From positions 619,571-683,570 of the forward strand of contig NZ_BQUT01000005.1 of the NCBI RefSeq assembly GCF_022835675.1: a stretch of DNA of 64,000 nt, written 5' to 3'. This document shows positions 39,347-47,885 of the stretch, one piece after another (within the stretch, counting starts at the first letter, position 1; each line of letters starts with the position of its first letter). The notes below the pieces were generated by a model. That model searched no databases. It was not told the DNA's origin and saw nothing but the letters and a program-made list of their open reading frames with translations. The stretch is from Companilactobacillus sp. RD055328. Its GTDB lineage: Bacteria; Bacillota; Bacilli; Lactobacillales; Lactobacillaceae. The position numbers and the translations under genes were made by a program.

Positions 39347-40471
39347 TTAATCTATTTTCCAACTTTTTGTGTTATTAATATTATTTCTCAAAAAATCTTC
39401 CTCAGAAGATGACAACAAAATATAGCCTACTTCATCTTCATAAGTAAAACTATCGTCAGCATTATGGAACATGAATTTCCACTGCGATTTTTCTTGCAAT
39501 AATTCTAGAGCTTCTTCTTTTTGTTCTTTCATTATCCTTAAAATACTAGTGTTAGTTAGCGGAAATACCTCAGGTATTGGCCAATTAGCAATAGCTCTTA
39601 AGTGTAATTCGAATTGAGAACGACCAGTTGCTAATTCATAAACATTAGCGGAATAAGCCAATCCTGGAACTATTTGTTTAACATACAAATTCTTGTTGTC
39701 AGAGATAATAAATTGTATTCCAAACACTCCGATGTAGTTAATTGATTGAGCCACTTTAGCAACTACACGTTGAACTTCTTCTTCTACACGTGGATCATTT
39801 TTAATGAAAACTGATGCACTTTTTAAAATTCCATTTTGATATTGGTCATTAATCATTGGGAAGACATGAATTTTTCCATTTGCGCGTTTTGCTGCCATAA
39901 TGGTGAACTCTTGTTTTACATCCACACTAGCTTCCAAAATATAGGCACCTTGACCAATAATTACTTTTGCTTCAGCAATATCACCTTCACTATTAAGCAC
40001 TACTTGTCGATCAATACCTTTTTGAATTGGTCGTAACACACACGGATAGCCAATATTTTTAATCCCAATTTGTAAGTCATCTTCTGAAACAACCATCTGA
40101 AATGGAACTATATTAATATTAATTCCATCTAGAAAGGTGCGTTCTAAATATCTATCTTGTGCCATACTAACTAATTCAGTTCCTTGAATAACCGGAAATT
40201 CATTAGCAATTCTTACTAAATCATCATTATCTAGCTCCAAAGTTTCAAACATTAATATATCTGATATTTCGGCTACTTTTTTGATATTCTCATAGTTAAA
40301 ATTATCAACTACAACATATTCATCTGCCGCCAAAATTGCTTCGTCATTTTGATCAACAACGGCTAGTCGTGTCTTAAATCCCATCTTATGCGCTTGAGTT
40401 AGTAGTAAATACGATTCATATCCACCACCAATTAGCCCAATAATTGAACCTGGTTCTAAATATTTTCTCAT
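39347..40471 (-). CDS. PurK-like ATP-grasp protein with lost metal and substrate motifs
   Basis: A 374-aa homologue of N5-carboxyaminoimidazole ribonucleotide synthase: N-terminal IIGLIGGGYES, YPCVLRPIQKG in the ATP-grasp core, and SQFELHLRAIANWPIPE near residue 275, closely matching PurK. Yet the catalytic parts differ. The GGYDGKGQ loop reads KGIDRQV, the first Mg2+ ligand (EFF/ECF) reads QFI, and NEIAPRPHNSGH reads KQIVPGLAYSAN, so both acidic metal ligands are replaced by Gln. The frame is intact. The start is the ATG at 40471, 5 bases after AGAGGA and overlapping the end of xpt. purE is not next to it. Activity as PurK is doubtful. Confidence 0.75.
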   Translation of the reverse strand: MRKYLEPGSIIGLIGGGYESYLLLTQAHKMGFKTRLAVVDQNDEAILAADEYVVVDNFNYENIKKVAEISDILMFETLELDNDDLVRIANEFPVIQGTELVSMAQDRYLERTFLDGININIVPFQMVVSEDDLQIGIKNIGYPCVLRPIQKGIDRQVVLNSEGDIAEAKVIIGQGAYILEASVDVKQEFTIMAAKRANGKIHVFPMINDQYQNGILKSASVFIKNDPRVEEEVQRVVAKVAQSINYIGVFGIQFIISDNKNLYVKQIVPGLAYSANVYELATGRSQFELHLRAIANWPIPEVFPLTNTSILRIMKEQKEEALELLQEKSQWKFMFHNADDSFTYEDEVGYILLSSSEEDFLRNNINNTKSWKID

Positions 40472-40472
40472 C

Positions 40473-41063
<591 letters not shown>

Positions 41064-41113
41064 TTATATTGATATAGTTAATAATATCACTGCTTTATAA
41101 ATAAATCATGAAA

Positions 41114-41150
41114 TAAAAAAGAACCAGAATATTTTATTCTGGTTCTTTTA
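41114..41150. terminator. Terminator after the MerR-type gene
   Basis: The stem AAAGAACCAGAATA/TATTCTGGTTCTTT has T6 on the minus strand and T4 on the plus strand. Confidence 0.8.
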
Positions 41151-41152
41151 AA

Positions 41153-41908
41153 TTAAGCATACAAATAAATAGCATCATGAAGCATTTGAGTCGCTTTTTT
41201 ATCGACAGCAAAATTGTAATAGTCAGCAAACCTTTCGTCTGCTAAATACATATCTGCCAAGCCTTTGTGCGCATCTGTTGAATAACTTGCCCACGTGAAG
41301 TTCAACCATTTTTTATGCAATTCATAAACTCTTTTTCCTATTGCATTCTCAACATTGCCTAATTTAGTTAGTTCTTTTAAGTTTGTGAATAGTTCTTCTT
41401 CCACTTCTTTCATTTCATGCATATCGGTTTCAGTAAGTGATTCGTATTTCTTATTTGAAGCCTCCACTACTTCATTTCCATAGTTAGTTCTTAATTCTTG
41501 ACCATATTGTTCTTCATTTTTTTGAATTTGTTGCTTTTTAAAACTTTCAAACTTTTGTTCATTTGTCATCTCTTGTTCTCCTTTGTAATACTCCAATGTT
41601 TGTTCAATTGTTGTTAGGAGATGATCAATATGCTCACGTTCTTGCAGAAGTTTTTGATAATGTTGGTTGAGCGCTGTAATATTAGAAAAGTTTTCTTCAG
41701 ACAAAATGTTTTTAATCTTGTTTAAATCAAACCCAAGATACTTATAAAACAACACTTGCTGTAAGTAATCAATTTCACCTTGACCATAAATACGATAACC
41801 AGATGAACTAAGTCGTGCCGGCTTAAGTAAACCTATTTCATCATAGTATCGTAATGTACGTGTGCTTACACCCGATATTTGTGCAACTTGTTTAATCGTA
41901 TAATCCAT
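41153..41908 (-). CDS. MerR-family regulator with TipAS-like ligand domain
   Basis: A 251-aa activator. The winged helix is KQVAQISGVSTRTLRYYDEI (residues 5-24) with a following GYRIYGQGEIDYLQQV. A coiled coil spans about 75-115, and a C-terminal TipAS domain (about 130-250; KKWLNFTWASYSTDAHKGLA) binds thiopeptide or other hydrophobic drugs in TipA. AGGAGA lies 6 bases before the ATG at 41908; the frame extends upstream without a site. Its own promoter has the MerR-type long spacer, which suggests autoregulation. No drug exporter is adjacent. Confidence 0.9.
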   Translation of the reverse strand: MDYTIKQVAQISGVSTRTLRYYDEIGLLKPARLSSSGYRIYGQGEIDYLQQVLFYKYLGFDLNKIKNILSEENFSNITALNQHYQKLLQEREHIDHLLTTIEQTLEYYKGEQEMTNEQKFESFKKQQIQKNEEQYGQELRTNYGNEVVEASNKKYESLTETDMHEMKEVEEELFTNLKELTKLGNVENAIGKRVYELHKKWLNFTWASYSTDAHKGLADMYLADERFADYYNFAVDKKATQMLHDAIYLYA

Positions 41909-41930
41909 TAATCTTCTCCTAACGAAAACC

Positions 41931-41961
41931 AATATAAACTATGACGTAACGTTAAGGTCAA
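41931..41961 (-). promoter_or_regulatory. MerR-type promoter with 19-bp spacer
   Basis: Minus-strand -35 TTGACC (41961-41956), spacer of exactly 19 bases and -10 TATATT (41936-41931). The palindrome TAACGTTA sits inside the spacer with GAC/GTC flanks. Overlong spacers holding the operator dyad are the hallmark of MerR-controlled promoters. Confidence 0.7.
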
Positions 41962-41963
41962 TA

Positions 41964-42587
41964 TTATTTATCATATTTATCTAAATCATACTGTTTAATC
42001 ACTTTTAGTATTTTTTTGGTATAGCCAGGATCAGTAGCATATCCATCTGTTTGTAAAGCAAACGCAGCATCCACATAATCGGTAGCGGCCAAAACATGTT
42101 GATACTGCTTTGAGTCCCAAGAAGTTCCAGTAACAAATAACTTAGCATGGTCTTCCATAGATTCCTTGTAATTAGCATAAACGCGGAATCTACCATTAAC
42201 AGTAATCCATTGTCCATCAACAAATTCCTTAGTCTGTAATACTTTTGTGTTTGCTGGATTATCTCCTTTAACCCCAAAATAATTATTATACTTACTTGCT
42301 AAAGAACTTTTCCCCCAGTCACTTTCAACGATGGCTTGCGCAATTGTTATACTAGGTAAAATCCCATATTGTTTTTTCAATTCAACAGCGTATGGCGCTA
42401 TAGTACTAATAAATTCATTTCGCTCTTGTTCAACAACTTCTTCTTGAGTTGGTATAGAATCTAGATGGTTTTTGTATTGTACAATTCCTAAAAAAATTGC
42501 TGTTAAGGCCACTACAAATAACATTACTCCTAGAGAAATGGTTGAATATGACTGTTTTTTAAACTTTCTACGTTTCTTTTTGACCAA
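41964..42587 (-). CDS. Cell-wall glucosaminidase (GH73, LytG-like), membrane-anchored
   Basis: A 207-aa protein: basic start (KKKRRKFKKQ), one TM segment (residues about 18-38), then a GH73 domain. PSITIAQAIVESDWGKSSLA carries the catalytic Glu (about residue 89), followed by YNNYFGVKG and a C-terminal LQTDGYATDPGYTKKIL, all typical. It cuts the beta-1,4 bond after N-acetylglucosamine in peptidoglycan. The gene is single, 85 bases downstream of cspA with a terminator between. Confidence 0.9.
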   Translation of the reverse strand: MVKKKRRKFKKQSYSTISLGVMLFVVALTAIFLGIVQYKNHLDSIPTQEEVVEQERNEFISTIAPYAVELKKQYGILPSITIAQAIVESDWGKSSLASKYNNYFGVKGDNPANTKVLQTKEFVDGQWITVNGRFRVYANYKESMEDHAKLFVTGTSWDSKQYQHVLAATDYVDAAFALQTDGYATDPGYTKKILKVIKQYDLDKYDK

Positions 42588-42624
42588 ATAAAAATACCTT
42601 CTTTTTTCGTTAAATAAATTAAAA

Positions 42625-42656
42625 CAAAAAAGCCTAACATTAGCTAGGCTTTTTCA
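42625..42656 (-). terminator. Cold-shock gene terminator
   Basis: The stem AAGCCTA/TAGGCTT is followed by six T on the minus strand. Confidence 0.8.
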
Positions 42657-42673
42657 AATTATATCAAAAGAAA

Positions 42674-42874
42674 TTATGCTTTATTTACGTTTACGGCTTG
42701 TGGTCCGCGATCGCTTTCTTCGATATCAAATGTTACGGCTTGTCCTTCTTCCAAGGTTTTGTATCCTTCACCTTGAATTGCTGAGTAATGTACGAATACA
42801 TCACTACCATCTTCACGAGTTACAAAACCGTAACCTTTTTCTGAGTTAAACCATTTAACTGTTCCATGTTCCAT
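42674..42874 (-). CDS. Cold-shock protein (CspA family)
   Basis: A 66-aa single-strand nucleic acid chaperone. RNP1 KGYGFVT (about 15-21) and RNP2 VFVHYS (about 27-32) are intact. The start is the ATG of [10 protein letters not shown] with AGGAGG 8 bases upstream; a longer frame to 42958 is not credible for this family. The 5' UTR is long, about 100-130 bases if the TTGTTT / TAATAT promoter near 43000 is used, as in cold-inducible csp genes. Confidence 0.95.
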   Translation of the reverse strand: MEHGTVKWFNSEKGYGFVTREDGSDVFVHYSAIQGEGYKTLEEGQAVTFDIEESDRGPQAVNVNKA

Positions 42875-43108
42875 GTTAGAACGTCCTCCTGAGGGAAATA
42901 TAAGTGTTTGTAATTTGTTCCATGATTTTTGATGGGGGAAAGCGATCTGACAAACCATTCACCACTAATCATCGCAGATTACAACAATATATTAGCACTA
43001 TAAAAAAAAATAAACAATATAAATGTAACCGTTTTTCACACTGGTGTGTAGCTATTCTCATTTATAAAATTGAAAATAAGATTTCATAAAAATATTTATT
43101 TAATTAAA
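42875..43108 (-). promoter_or_regulatory. Long 5' region of the cold-shock gene
   Basis: No gene is seen on either strand. A candidate -35 TTGTTT and -10 TAATAT with a 16-base spacer lie about 120 bases upstream of the csp start. The untranslated leader may carry the cold-responsive RNA fold typical of csp mRNAs; the fold itself was not confirmed. Confidence 0.4.
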
Positions 43109-43150
43109 TAAAAAAAGATATTAATCTTTTTATAGATTGATATCTTTTTC
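43109..43150 (-). terminator. rbsK terminator overlapping the gene's last codons
   Basis: The stem AAAGATATCAATCT pairs with AGATTAATATCTTT (one G-U) and is followed by seven T on the minus strand. The 5' arm encodes the C-terminus of RbsK. Confidence 0.75.
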
Positions 43151-44038
43151 GTAAGGGATTGATGTTTGTGCACCTGATTTTTGAACAGCAAGTGATGATG
43201 CTTTGTTAGCAAAACGCATTGCATCTTCAATGTTTGATAAGTCAGGTTTAATTTGGCTACTGAAAGCACCGATAAATGTATCACCAGCAGCAGTTGTATC
43301 TTTAGCTTCAACTTTGAAGGCATTTACGAAGCCAGATTTTTCACCAGTGTTATAGTATGAACCTTCTGAACCAACAGTAATTAGAACTGTGCTTACGCCC
43401 ATTTCCATTAATTTAGCAGCAGCAGCGTCCATTGAAGCACGGTCTGTAACTTCAACACCAGTAATGATTTGTGCTTCTGTTTCGTTAGGAATAATGATGT
43501 CTGTTAATTTAATTAACTCTGCAGGAATGCTTTCACGACCAGGAGCAGGGTTAAGGATTGTCTTAACACCGTTTGCAGTAGCAATTTCAAAAGCTTTGAT
43601 AATTGCAGGGATTGGAACTTCAAATTGAGCAATCAAGATATCTGCATCTTTGATTGTATCTTCAGCAGCTAAAATATCTTTTTCGCCAACTTCAGCATTT
43701 GCACCAGCATAAATTAAGATACTGTTTTGTCCAGCTTCTTCAACAAGGATGTATGCTTGACCAGTTCCGGCAGTTGTTGATGTTGTAATGTGATCAACGT
43801 GCATACCGTCTTCTTTAAAAGTATCCAACATGAATTCAGCAGCACCTTCTGAACCAACACGACTAATGAAGCTTGTGTCAGCTCCAAGTCTGGCAGCTGC
43901 TAAAGCTTGGTTAGCACCTTTACCACCGCCAGCTGTTGCGCGGTCATTCATAGCCATTGTTTCTCCGGGTAGTGGGAATCTTGAAACATTTAAAATTGTG
44001 TCAACGTTAGTTGAACCTAGAACTACTACTTTTGTCAT
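43130..44038 (-). CDS. rbsK: Ribokinase
   Basis: A 302-aa PfkB-family kinase that makes ribose-5-phosphate. GSTNVDTILNVSRFP opens it, TAGGGKGANQALAAARLG (about 36-53) is signature 1, and TTAAGDTFIGAF (about 245-256) has the catalytic Asp. It follows rbsD by 21 bases on the same strand. No transporter gene is in the operon, unlike rbsUDK arrangements; the GRP permease at 3.5 kb is a candidate partner. The gene ends inside its own terminator stem. Confidence 0.95.
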   Translation of the reverse strand: MTKVVVLGSTNVDTILNVSRFPLPGETMAMNDRATAGGGKGANQALAAARLGADTSFISRVGSEGAAEFMLDTFKEDGMHVDHITTSTTAGTGQAYILVEEAGQNSILIYAGANAEVGEKDILAAEDTIKDADILIAQFEVPIPAIIKAFEIATANGVKTILNPAPGRESIPAELIKLTDIIIPNETEAQIITGVEVTDRASMDAAAAKLMEMGVSTVLITVGSEGSYYNTGEKSGFVNAFKVEAKDTTAAGDTFIGAFSSQIKPDLSNIEDAMRFANKASSLAVQKSGAQTSIPYEKDINL

Positions 44039-44059
44039 TAACTATTTACCTTTCGTTGA

Positions 44060-44455
44060 TTAAAATACAACGCCACTTTCTAAAATAATATTTGAATATG
44101 GTGTTTCTTCACCTGTTCTAACAAATGCACGAGACTTGCTTAAATCTTTTTTCATTTGTTCATGTGCAATGAATTCAATTGGAGTATCTCCAACTAAATC
44201 CTTAACTCTTTGTAGTTGATCAGGGTTAGCTGTTTTCATCTCTTCAGCTAAGTAAATTTTTTGAACTTCAAGTTCGCTCAAAACATTTTCCAATACTGGC
44301 ATGAATCCTGGTAATCCTGCTTCTACAGCGATATCAATTTTTTCAGTATCATTAGGAACTGGCATACCTGCATCACCAATAGCTAATGTGTCAAAATGAC
44401 CCATATCTGAAATGGCTTTTGAAATATTACTATTTATTACTCTAGTTTTTCTCAT
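44060..44455 (-). CDS. rbsD: D-ribose pyranase
   Basis: A 131-aa mutarotase converting beta-pyranose to beta-furanose ribose for RbsK. The catalytic His20 is in [18 protein letters not shown], and the C-terminal [17 protein letters not shown] is typical. It is the first gene of the two-gene rbsDK unit, with GGAGGA upstream. Confidence 0.95.
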   Translation of the reverse strand: MRKTRVINSNISKAISDMGHFDTLAIGDAGMPVPNDTEKIDIAVEAGLPGFMPVLENVLSELEVQKIYLAEEMKTANPDQLQRVKDLVGDTPIEFIAHEQMKKDLSKSRAFVRTGEETPYSNIILESGVVF

Positions 44456-44492
44456 TATTGTTCCTCCGACATCTAGTCGATGTAATAATCGT

Positions 44493-44529
44493 ACCCTACC
44501 AATTTAACACGATACTTAACCACTATCAA
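44493..44529 (-). promoter_or_regulatory. rbsDK promoter with overlapping operator candidate
   Basis: Minus-strand -35 TTGATA (44529-44524), 17-base spacer, -10 TAAATT (44506-44501). ACCCTACCAAT (44493-44503), also found upstream of the GRP permease, overlaps the -10, where a repressor would block initiation. Confidence 0.5.
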
Positions 44530-44710
44530 CAAAAGTTCGTACCAATTTTTGAGTTTTTTATCACTTTTCAAGCATAGAAATAGAATTCTTAAATGTCTTA
44601 TTAGAAATACACTATAATTTTATAAAAAAAATGATTTTTCAACTCTAAAATTGGTTAACTTTCACTTGATTTCAATAAATAACTATAAACCAATTTTTCA
44701 TTTTATAAAA

Positions 44711-44742
44711 CAAAAAAAGCACAAACTTTGTTTGTGTTTTAA
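44711..44742. terminator. Terminator of the hexapeptide acetyltransferase gene
   Basis: The stem CACAAAC/GTTTGTG is followed by T7 on the minus strand. It lies about 120 bases past the stop. Confidence 0.7.
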
Positions 44743-44859
44743 AGTATTATCCAACAAAAACTACCCTTCCTGTCACTCAATTTGATCTAGCATGAAATTA
44801 TCAACAAGGAGCCAACATATTCTCAGACATTTGAGTATTATATGTTAATAATTGACACC

Positions 44860-45531
44860 TTAATTTTTTACTCCTAAAAACATTTCTACATCTGTCATTT
44901 CTTGTGCATGATTTTTAATCCAATTAATATCTTTATCAAACCATTTATCTTGTATTAACTTTTCACGTTGTTCTTCTGTGAAACGATATCTAATCAGTTT
45001 TGCTGGCGTTCCACCAACTATTGCATAATCAGGTACATCTTTAATTACAGTAGCTCCTGCAGCAATTACTGCACCATGACCAACGGTCACGCCATTTAAG
45101 ATTTTTACATCAGCGCCTATCCAAACATCACTACCTACTTCTACGCAATATTTAGAATCTGAAACGTATTTAATGTCATTAAATAATTGCTCATCTGTAT
45201 ATGTGAATCCCGCTTGCTTTCTCAGTGAATAAAAAGCTGGATGTGTTGAAACGAATTGATTTGTGGGATGATTTCCAATAATTATCTTTAGGTCACTACC
45301 AATCGAAGTAAAGCGACCAATTGTTGTATTAACAATGTAATTATTATTTCCTGTAAACGTTCCGTATCCTAGTTTTGAGTTACTTATAATTGTATTCTTG
45401 GCAAGGAAATTTCCACCTTCGAATTTTGTACTTTTAGCAACCATAACGTGTTCTTGAAATTGAATCTTACGTTGATAATACAGCTGCCACTTATAGATGA
45501 ATCTATAAATATTCCTAATAAAAATACTCAT
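44860..45531 (-). CDS. CatB-like hexapeptide-repeat O-acetyltransferase
   Basis: A 223-aa left-handed beta-helix acyltransferase. Hexad repeats run from about residue 40 ([20 protein letters not shown]); [18 protein letters not shown] (about 145-162) and [20 protein letters not shown] (about 165-185) are the typical C-terminal coils, with the catalytic His in IIGNHPTNQ (about 85). The start is the ATG after GAGGG, of [11 protein letters not shown]. Family members acetylate drugs or sugars; here a cell-surface glycan substrate is likely but unproven. Confidence 0.82.
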   Translation of the reverse strand: MSIFIRNIYRFIYKWQLYYQRKIQFQEHVMVAKSTKFEGGNFLAKNTIISNSKLGYGTFTGNNNYIVNTTIGRFTSIGSDLKIIIGNHPTNQFVSTHPAFYSLRKQAGFTYTDEQLFNDIKYVSDSKYCVEVGSDVWIGADVKILNGVTVGHGAVIAAGATVIKDVPDYAIVGGTPAKLIRYRFTEEQREKLIQDKWFDKDINWIKNHAQEMTDVEMFLGVKN

Positions 45532-45542
45532 ATTATTTCCCT

Positions 45543-45575
45543 CAAAAAAAGCAACAGTTGTTAGCTGTTGCATCT
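45543..45575 (-). terminator. Terminator of the LysM/MucBP surface-protein gene
   Basis: The stem GCAACAGCTA/TAACTGTTGC-type hairpin is followed by seven T on the minus strand. Confidence 0.8.
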
Positions 45576-45591
45576 CAAATTATTTTCTTAC

Positions 45592-47640
45592 TTATCCTTT
45601 ATTAGGTCCAAAGTTCTTCCATTCCAATGCATATGCTGCAATTTCTGAATGGTCTTGTCCGTAAACTCCTGTTACACCGTAACCTGAGTAGGAATTAAAG
45701 TTTAAGCTGTTATCAGTTAAATATTTATCTCCAAAGGCATTAGCATTTGCCATAGAATCAAATAACAAATATCCTTTATGCCAGTTATTCCCATATTCAT
45801 CTGTCCAATCATCTTGACCATTGTTATAGTTTTTCAAAATATCTGAGCCTTTAACACCATTATATGTGCCATTTACATCTAATAATCCCGGAGTTCCTAC
45901 GGGAGCTCCAACAAGTTGTTCAGATTTAGTATAAGTAAATGTAACAACGTTTTCGCCAGCCACTAATTTACCTGATTTTTGATAAGAGTCAGCTTGCAAG
46001 CCATATACATATTTTGCAATTTCACTATATGAATCGCCAGCTTTACCTTTTGTTGTAGTTTCTGGGAAGTCAGGCAATTCATTACCACTTGTATCTACAT
46101 GCTTAACAATTAATGTAGCTTCTTGTGATGGCACATCATTCTTAACATAAGTAAACACAATCTTGTTACCAGTTGCTTGTAATGTTAGTGATTGACTAGC
46201 ATCACCTTTGATTGTGTATCCATCAATTGCAGGCGCGTCTTCTTTAACCGTTGTTCCAACTACTTGGTCATTTACAGTTTTATCATCTTGAAGTTTATTA
46301 CCTGCTTCATCTTGATATGAAACTGTGTAAGATGTTTTTTCTACAGGAGCTTCTTCTTTAACAAATTTAAAAGTAATAGTATTACCGTCTTTTGCTAAAG
46401 TGATTTTCTTAGTAGCATCATCATTCAATTTGTAACCATCGATTGTTGGTGCACTTGCAGTGTATTCATCACCAACATTCAAGTTATCAACTGTATCTGT
46501 TTTGATTGTTTTACCATTTTCATCAACAGAGTTGATTGTTACTGATGTTTTCTCAACTGGAGTTGAATCTTTAATGTACTTGAATGTAATTGTGTTGTTA
46601 TCTTTTGCAAGAGTAATTGTTTTTGCTGAATCATCATTCAACTTGTAGCCGTCAATTGTTGGAGCTTGTGCAGTATAATCATCACCAACATTTAGGTTAT
46701 CAATTGTGTCAGTCTTGATTGTTTTACTATCTTCATCAACTGCGTTAATTGTTACTGAAGTCTTTTCGATTGGTGCTGTTGTATCTTCGCTATATTCAAC
46801 CTCAATAACGTTCTTTGTTGCATCTTTATCTAACTTAATTGAATATTCAGTTTTTGATGGGTCGGATAATGTATATTTCTTACCATCAACAATAATTTCA
46901 TTTTTAGCTGTGAATTCAACTGTTGAACCAACTTCATCTTCACCAGTTGTTGATTGTATTTCTTTACCTGTTTCTTTGTTTTTAAATACTATTGAGTATT
47001 TAACTTTTTCTGTGGTTGGATCAGTTGGGTTAGTTGGTGTTTCACCACTACCGTTATCACTTCCTGAACCATTATTGTTTCCGTTATTATCGCTACCATT
47101 ATTTGAACCGTTATTATTGTTGCCAGAGTTATTGTTATTAGCATTTCCATTATTATGGCTACCATTTGATGAACCAGAATTTGAACCACCGTTATTGTTT
47201 AGTGGCTTGTTTGGGTCTAAGTTATACGTATGACTGTTACCATCTTTATCAGTCACAGTAACTGTTCCGTTACTTCCTTGACCGCTGAACCATAATTTAT
47301 TTCCAGCATAAATCAAGTTTATATTAGAAATCTTATTGATTTCAGCTAGACGTTGAACTGAAGTTTCAATACCGTTCTTGTTGGCAGCTTCAGTAATTGT
47401 TGAAAGTGTATCACCCCACTTAATTGTATAAGGTGTAGTTCCACTAGTTTTCAATGCCGTTTGAATTGATTCAACAGAGTTTGCTGTCCATGTTGCAGCA
47501 TCTACCTTGTTTGAACCAATAGCTGTTAATCCAAGCCCCATTCCAAGCGCCAAAGCACTTGTAGTAACAGCTTTTTTAGCAACGTTATTTCTTCTTTGAA
47601 TATTAGCTAATTTTCTTAATTCTTTTCGTGTTTTGTACAC
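45592..47640 (-). CDS. Secreted LysM surface protein with MucBP-type repeats
   Basis: A 682-aa secreted protein. The signal peptide has a long basic lead (MYKTRKELRKLANIQRRNN) and cleaves near NKVDA-A (about residue 49). A LysM domain (about 60-120, IKWGDTLSTITEAANKNG) binds peptidoglycan. A Asn/Gly/Ser linker (about 145-205) follows, then five MucBP-like repeats (about 215-575), two nearly identical, and a C-terminal 95-residue domain I do not recognise. No LPXTG motif, so attachment is probably through LysM. The start is a GTG with GGGAGGA 7-9 bases upstream; that site lies inside the longer frame. The upstream DNA is the inverted-repeat segment. Confidence 0.85.
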   Translation of the reverse strand: MYKTRKELRKLANIQRRNNVAKKAVTTSALALGMGLGLTAIGSNKVDAATWTANSVESIQTALKTSGTTPYTIKWGDTLSTITEAANKNGIETSVQRLAEINKISNINLIYAGNKLWFSGQGSNGTVTVTDKDGNSHTYNLDPNKPLNNNGGSNSGSSNGSHNNGNANNNNSGNNNNGSNNGSDNNGNNNGSGSDNGSGETPTNPTDPTTEKVKYSIVFKNKETGKEIQSTTGEDEVGSTVEFTAKNEIIVDGKKYTLSDPSKTEYSIKLDKDATKNVIEVEYSEDTTAPIEKTSVTINAVDEDSKTIKTDTIDNLNVGDDYTAQAPTIDGYKLNDDSAKTITLAKDNNTITFKYIKDSTPVEKTSVTINSVDENGKTIKTDTVDNLNVGDEYTASAPTIDGYKLNDDATKKITLAKDGNTITFKFVKEEAPVEKTSYTVSYQDEAGNKLQDDKTVNDQVVGTTVKEDAPAIDGYTIKGDASQSLTLQATGNKIVFTYVKNDVPSQEATLIVKHVDTSGNELPDFPETTTKGKAGDSYSEIAKYVYGLQADSYQKSGKLVAGENVVTFTYTKSEQLVGAPVGTPGLLDVNGTYNGVKGSDILKNYNNGQDDWTDEYGNNWHKGYLLFDSMANANAFGDKYLTDNSLNFNSYSGYGVTGVYGQDHSEIAAYALEWKNFGPNKG
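46340..46790 (-). repeat. Two near-identical 70-codon MucBP repeats
   Basis: The units share KTSVTIN.VDE..KTIKTDT, DNLNVGD.YTA.APTIDGYK and TITLAKD.NTITFK. Identity at DNA level is high enough for slippage or unequal recombination. Confidence 0.75.
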
Positions 47641-47687
47641 TATAAAATCCTCCCAAGATTCCATTAAAAGTTTGTTTTTACATGACG

Positions 47688-47823
47688 ATTAAACGAACGT
47701 TTTTTACAACGGGAATTTGGGTACAAAAAAAGTGCTAAACAGTTTTTATGAACTGCTTAACACCAGACGTTTTACTAATTATTATTTTTTTATTTATTGA
47801 ACTGTAAAAAACGTTCGTTTAAT
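47688..47823. repeat. 136-bp segment with perfect 21-bp inverted terminal repeats (candidate invertible element)
   Basis: 47688-47708 is the exact reverse complement of 47803-47823. Each copy has dyad symmetry AAACG-AA-CGTTT around a 2-base asymmetric centre (47696-47697 in the left copy), the layout of Hin-type crossover sites, which also have a central AA. A gene for a Hin-type recombinase starts 63 bases beyond the right copy. The 94-base interior holds a minus-strand terminator and a TTGAAC element next to the right copy. A MITE is the alternative, but no target duplication is visible at the ends. Confidence 0.65.
47723..47766 (-). terminator. Terminator within the inverted-repeat segment
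   Basis: The imperfect stem GTGTTAAGCAGTT/AACTGTTTAGCAC (11 of 13 pairs) is followed by seven T on the minus strand. It ends the recombinase transcript and shields the surface-protein gene from readthrough in the present orientation. Confidence 0.7.
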
Positions 47824-47885
47824 ACATCTATTATTAATACAAATTAATTTTACCATGATAAGTTTTATATACAAGATTTTTTTAT

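Larger units (their letters stand above)
44456..44859. other. Gene-free 400-base region upstream of rbsD
   Basis: No credible gene on either strand. It holds the rbsDK promoter, four copies of ACCAATTT (44498-44505, 44541-44548, inverted at 44649-44656, and 44689-44696) and the terminator at 44711-44741. The last two copies form a 10-bp inverted repeat (44647-44656 and 44688-44697). Confidence 0.5.

Noticed and set aside
43026-43040. cre-like TGAAAAACGGTTACA upstream of the cold-shock gene
   Set aside because: One base too long for the cre spacing; matches only if an A is removed.
46706-47233. 175-codon plus-strand frame opposite the LysM/MucBP gene
   Set aside because: Shadow of the repetitive, biased codons of the real gene; no ribosome binding site and low-complexity Leu/Ser/Pro sequence.
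47688-47823. Reading the inverted-repeat segment as an insertion sequence
   Set aside because: No transposase inside (94-base interior) and no target duplication at the ends; kept instead as a possible invertible element, with MITE as the alternative.
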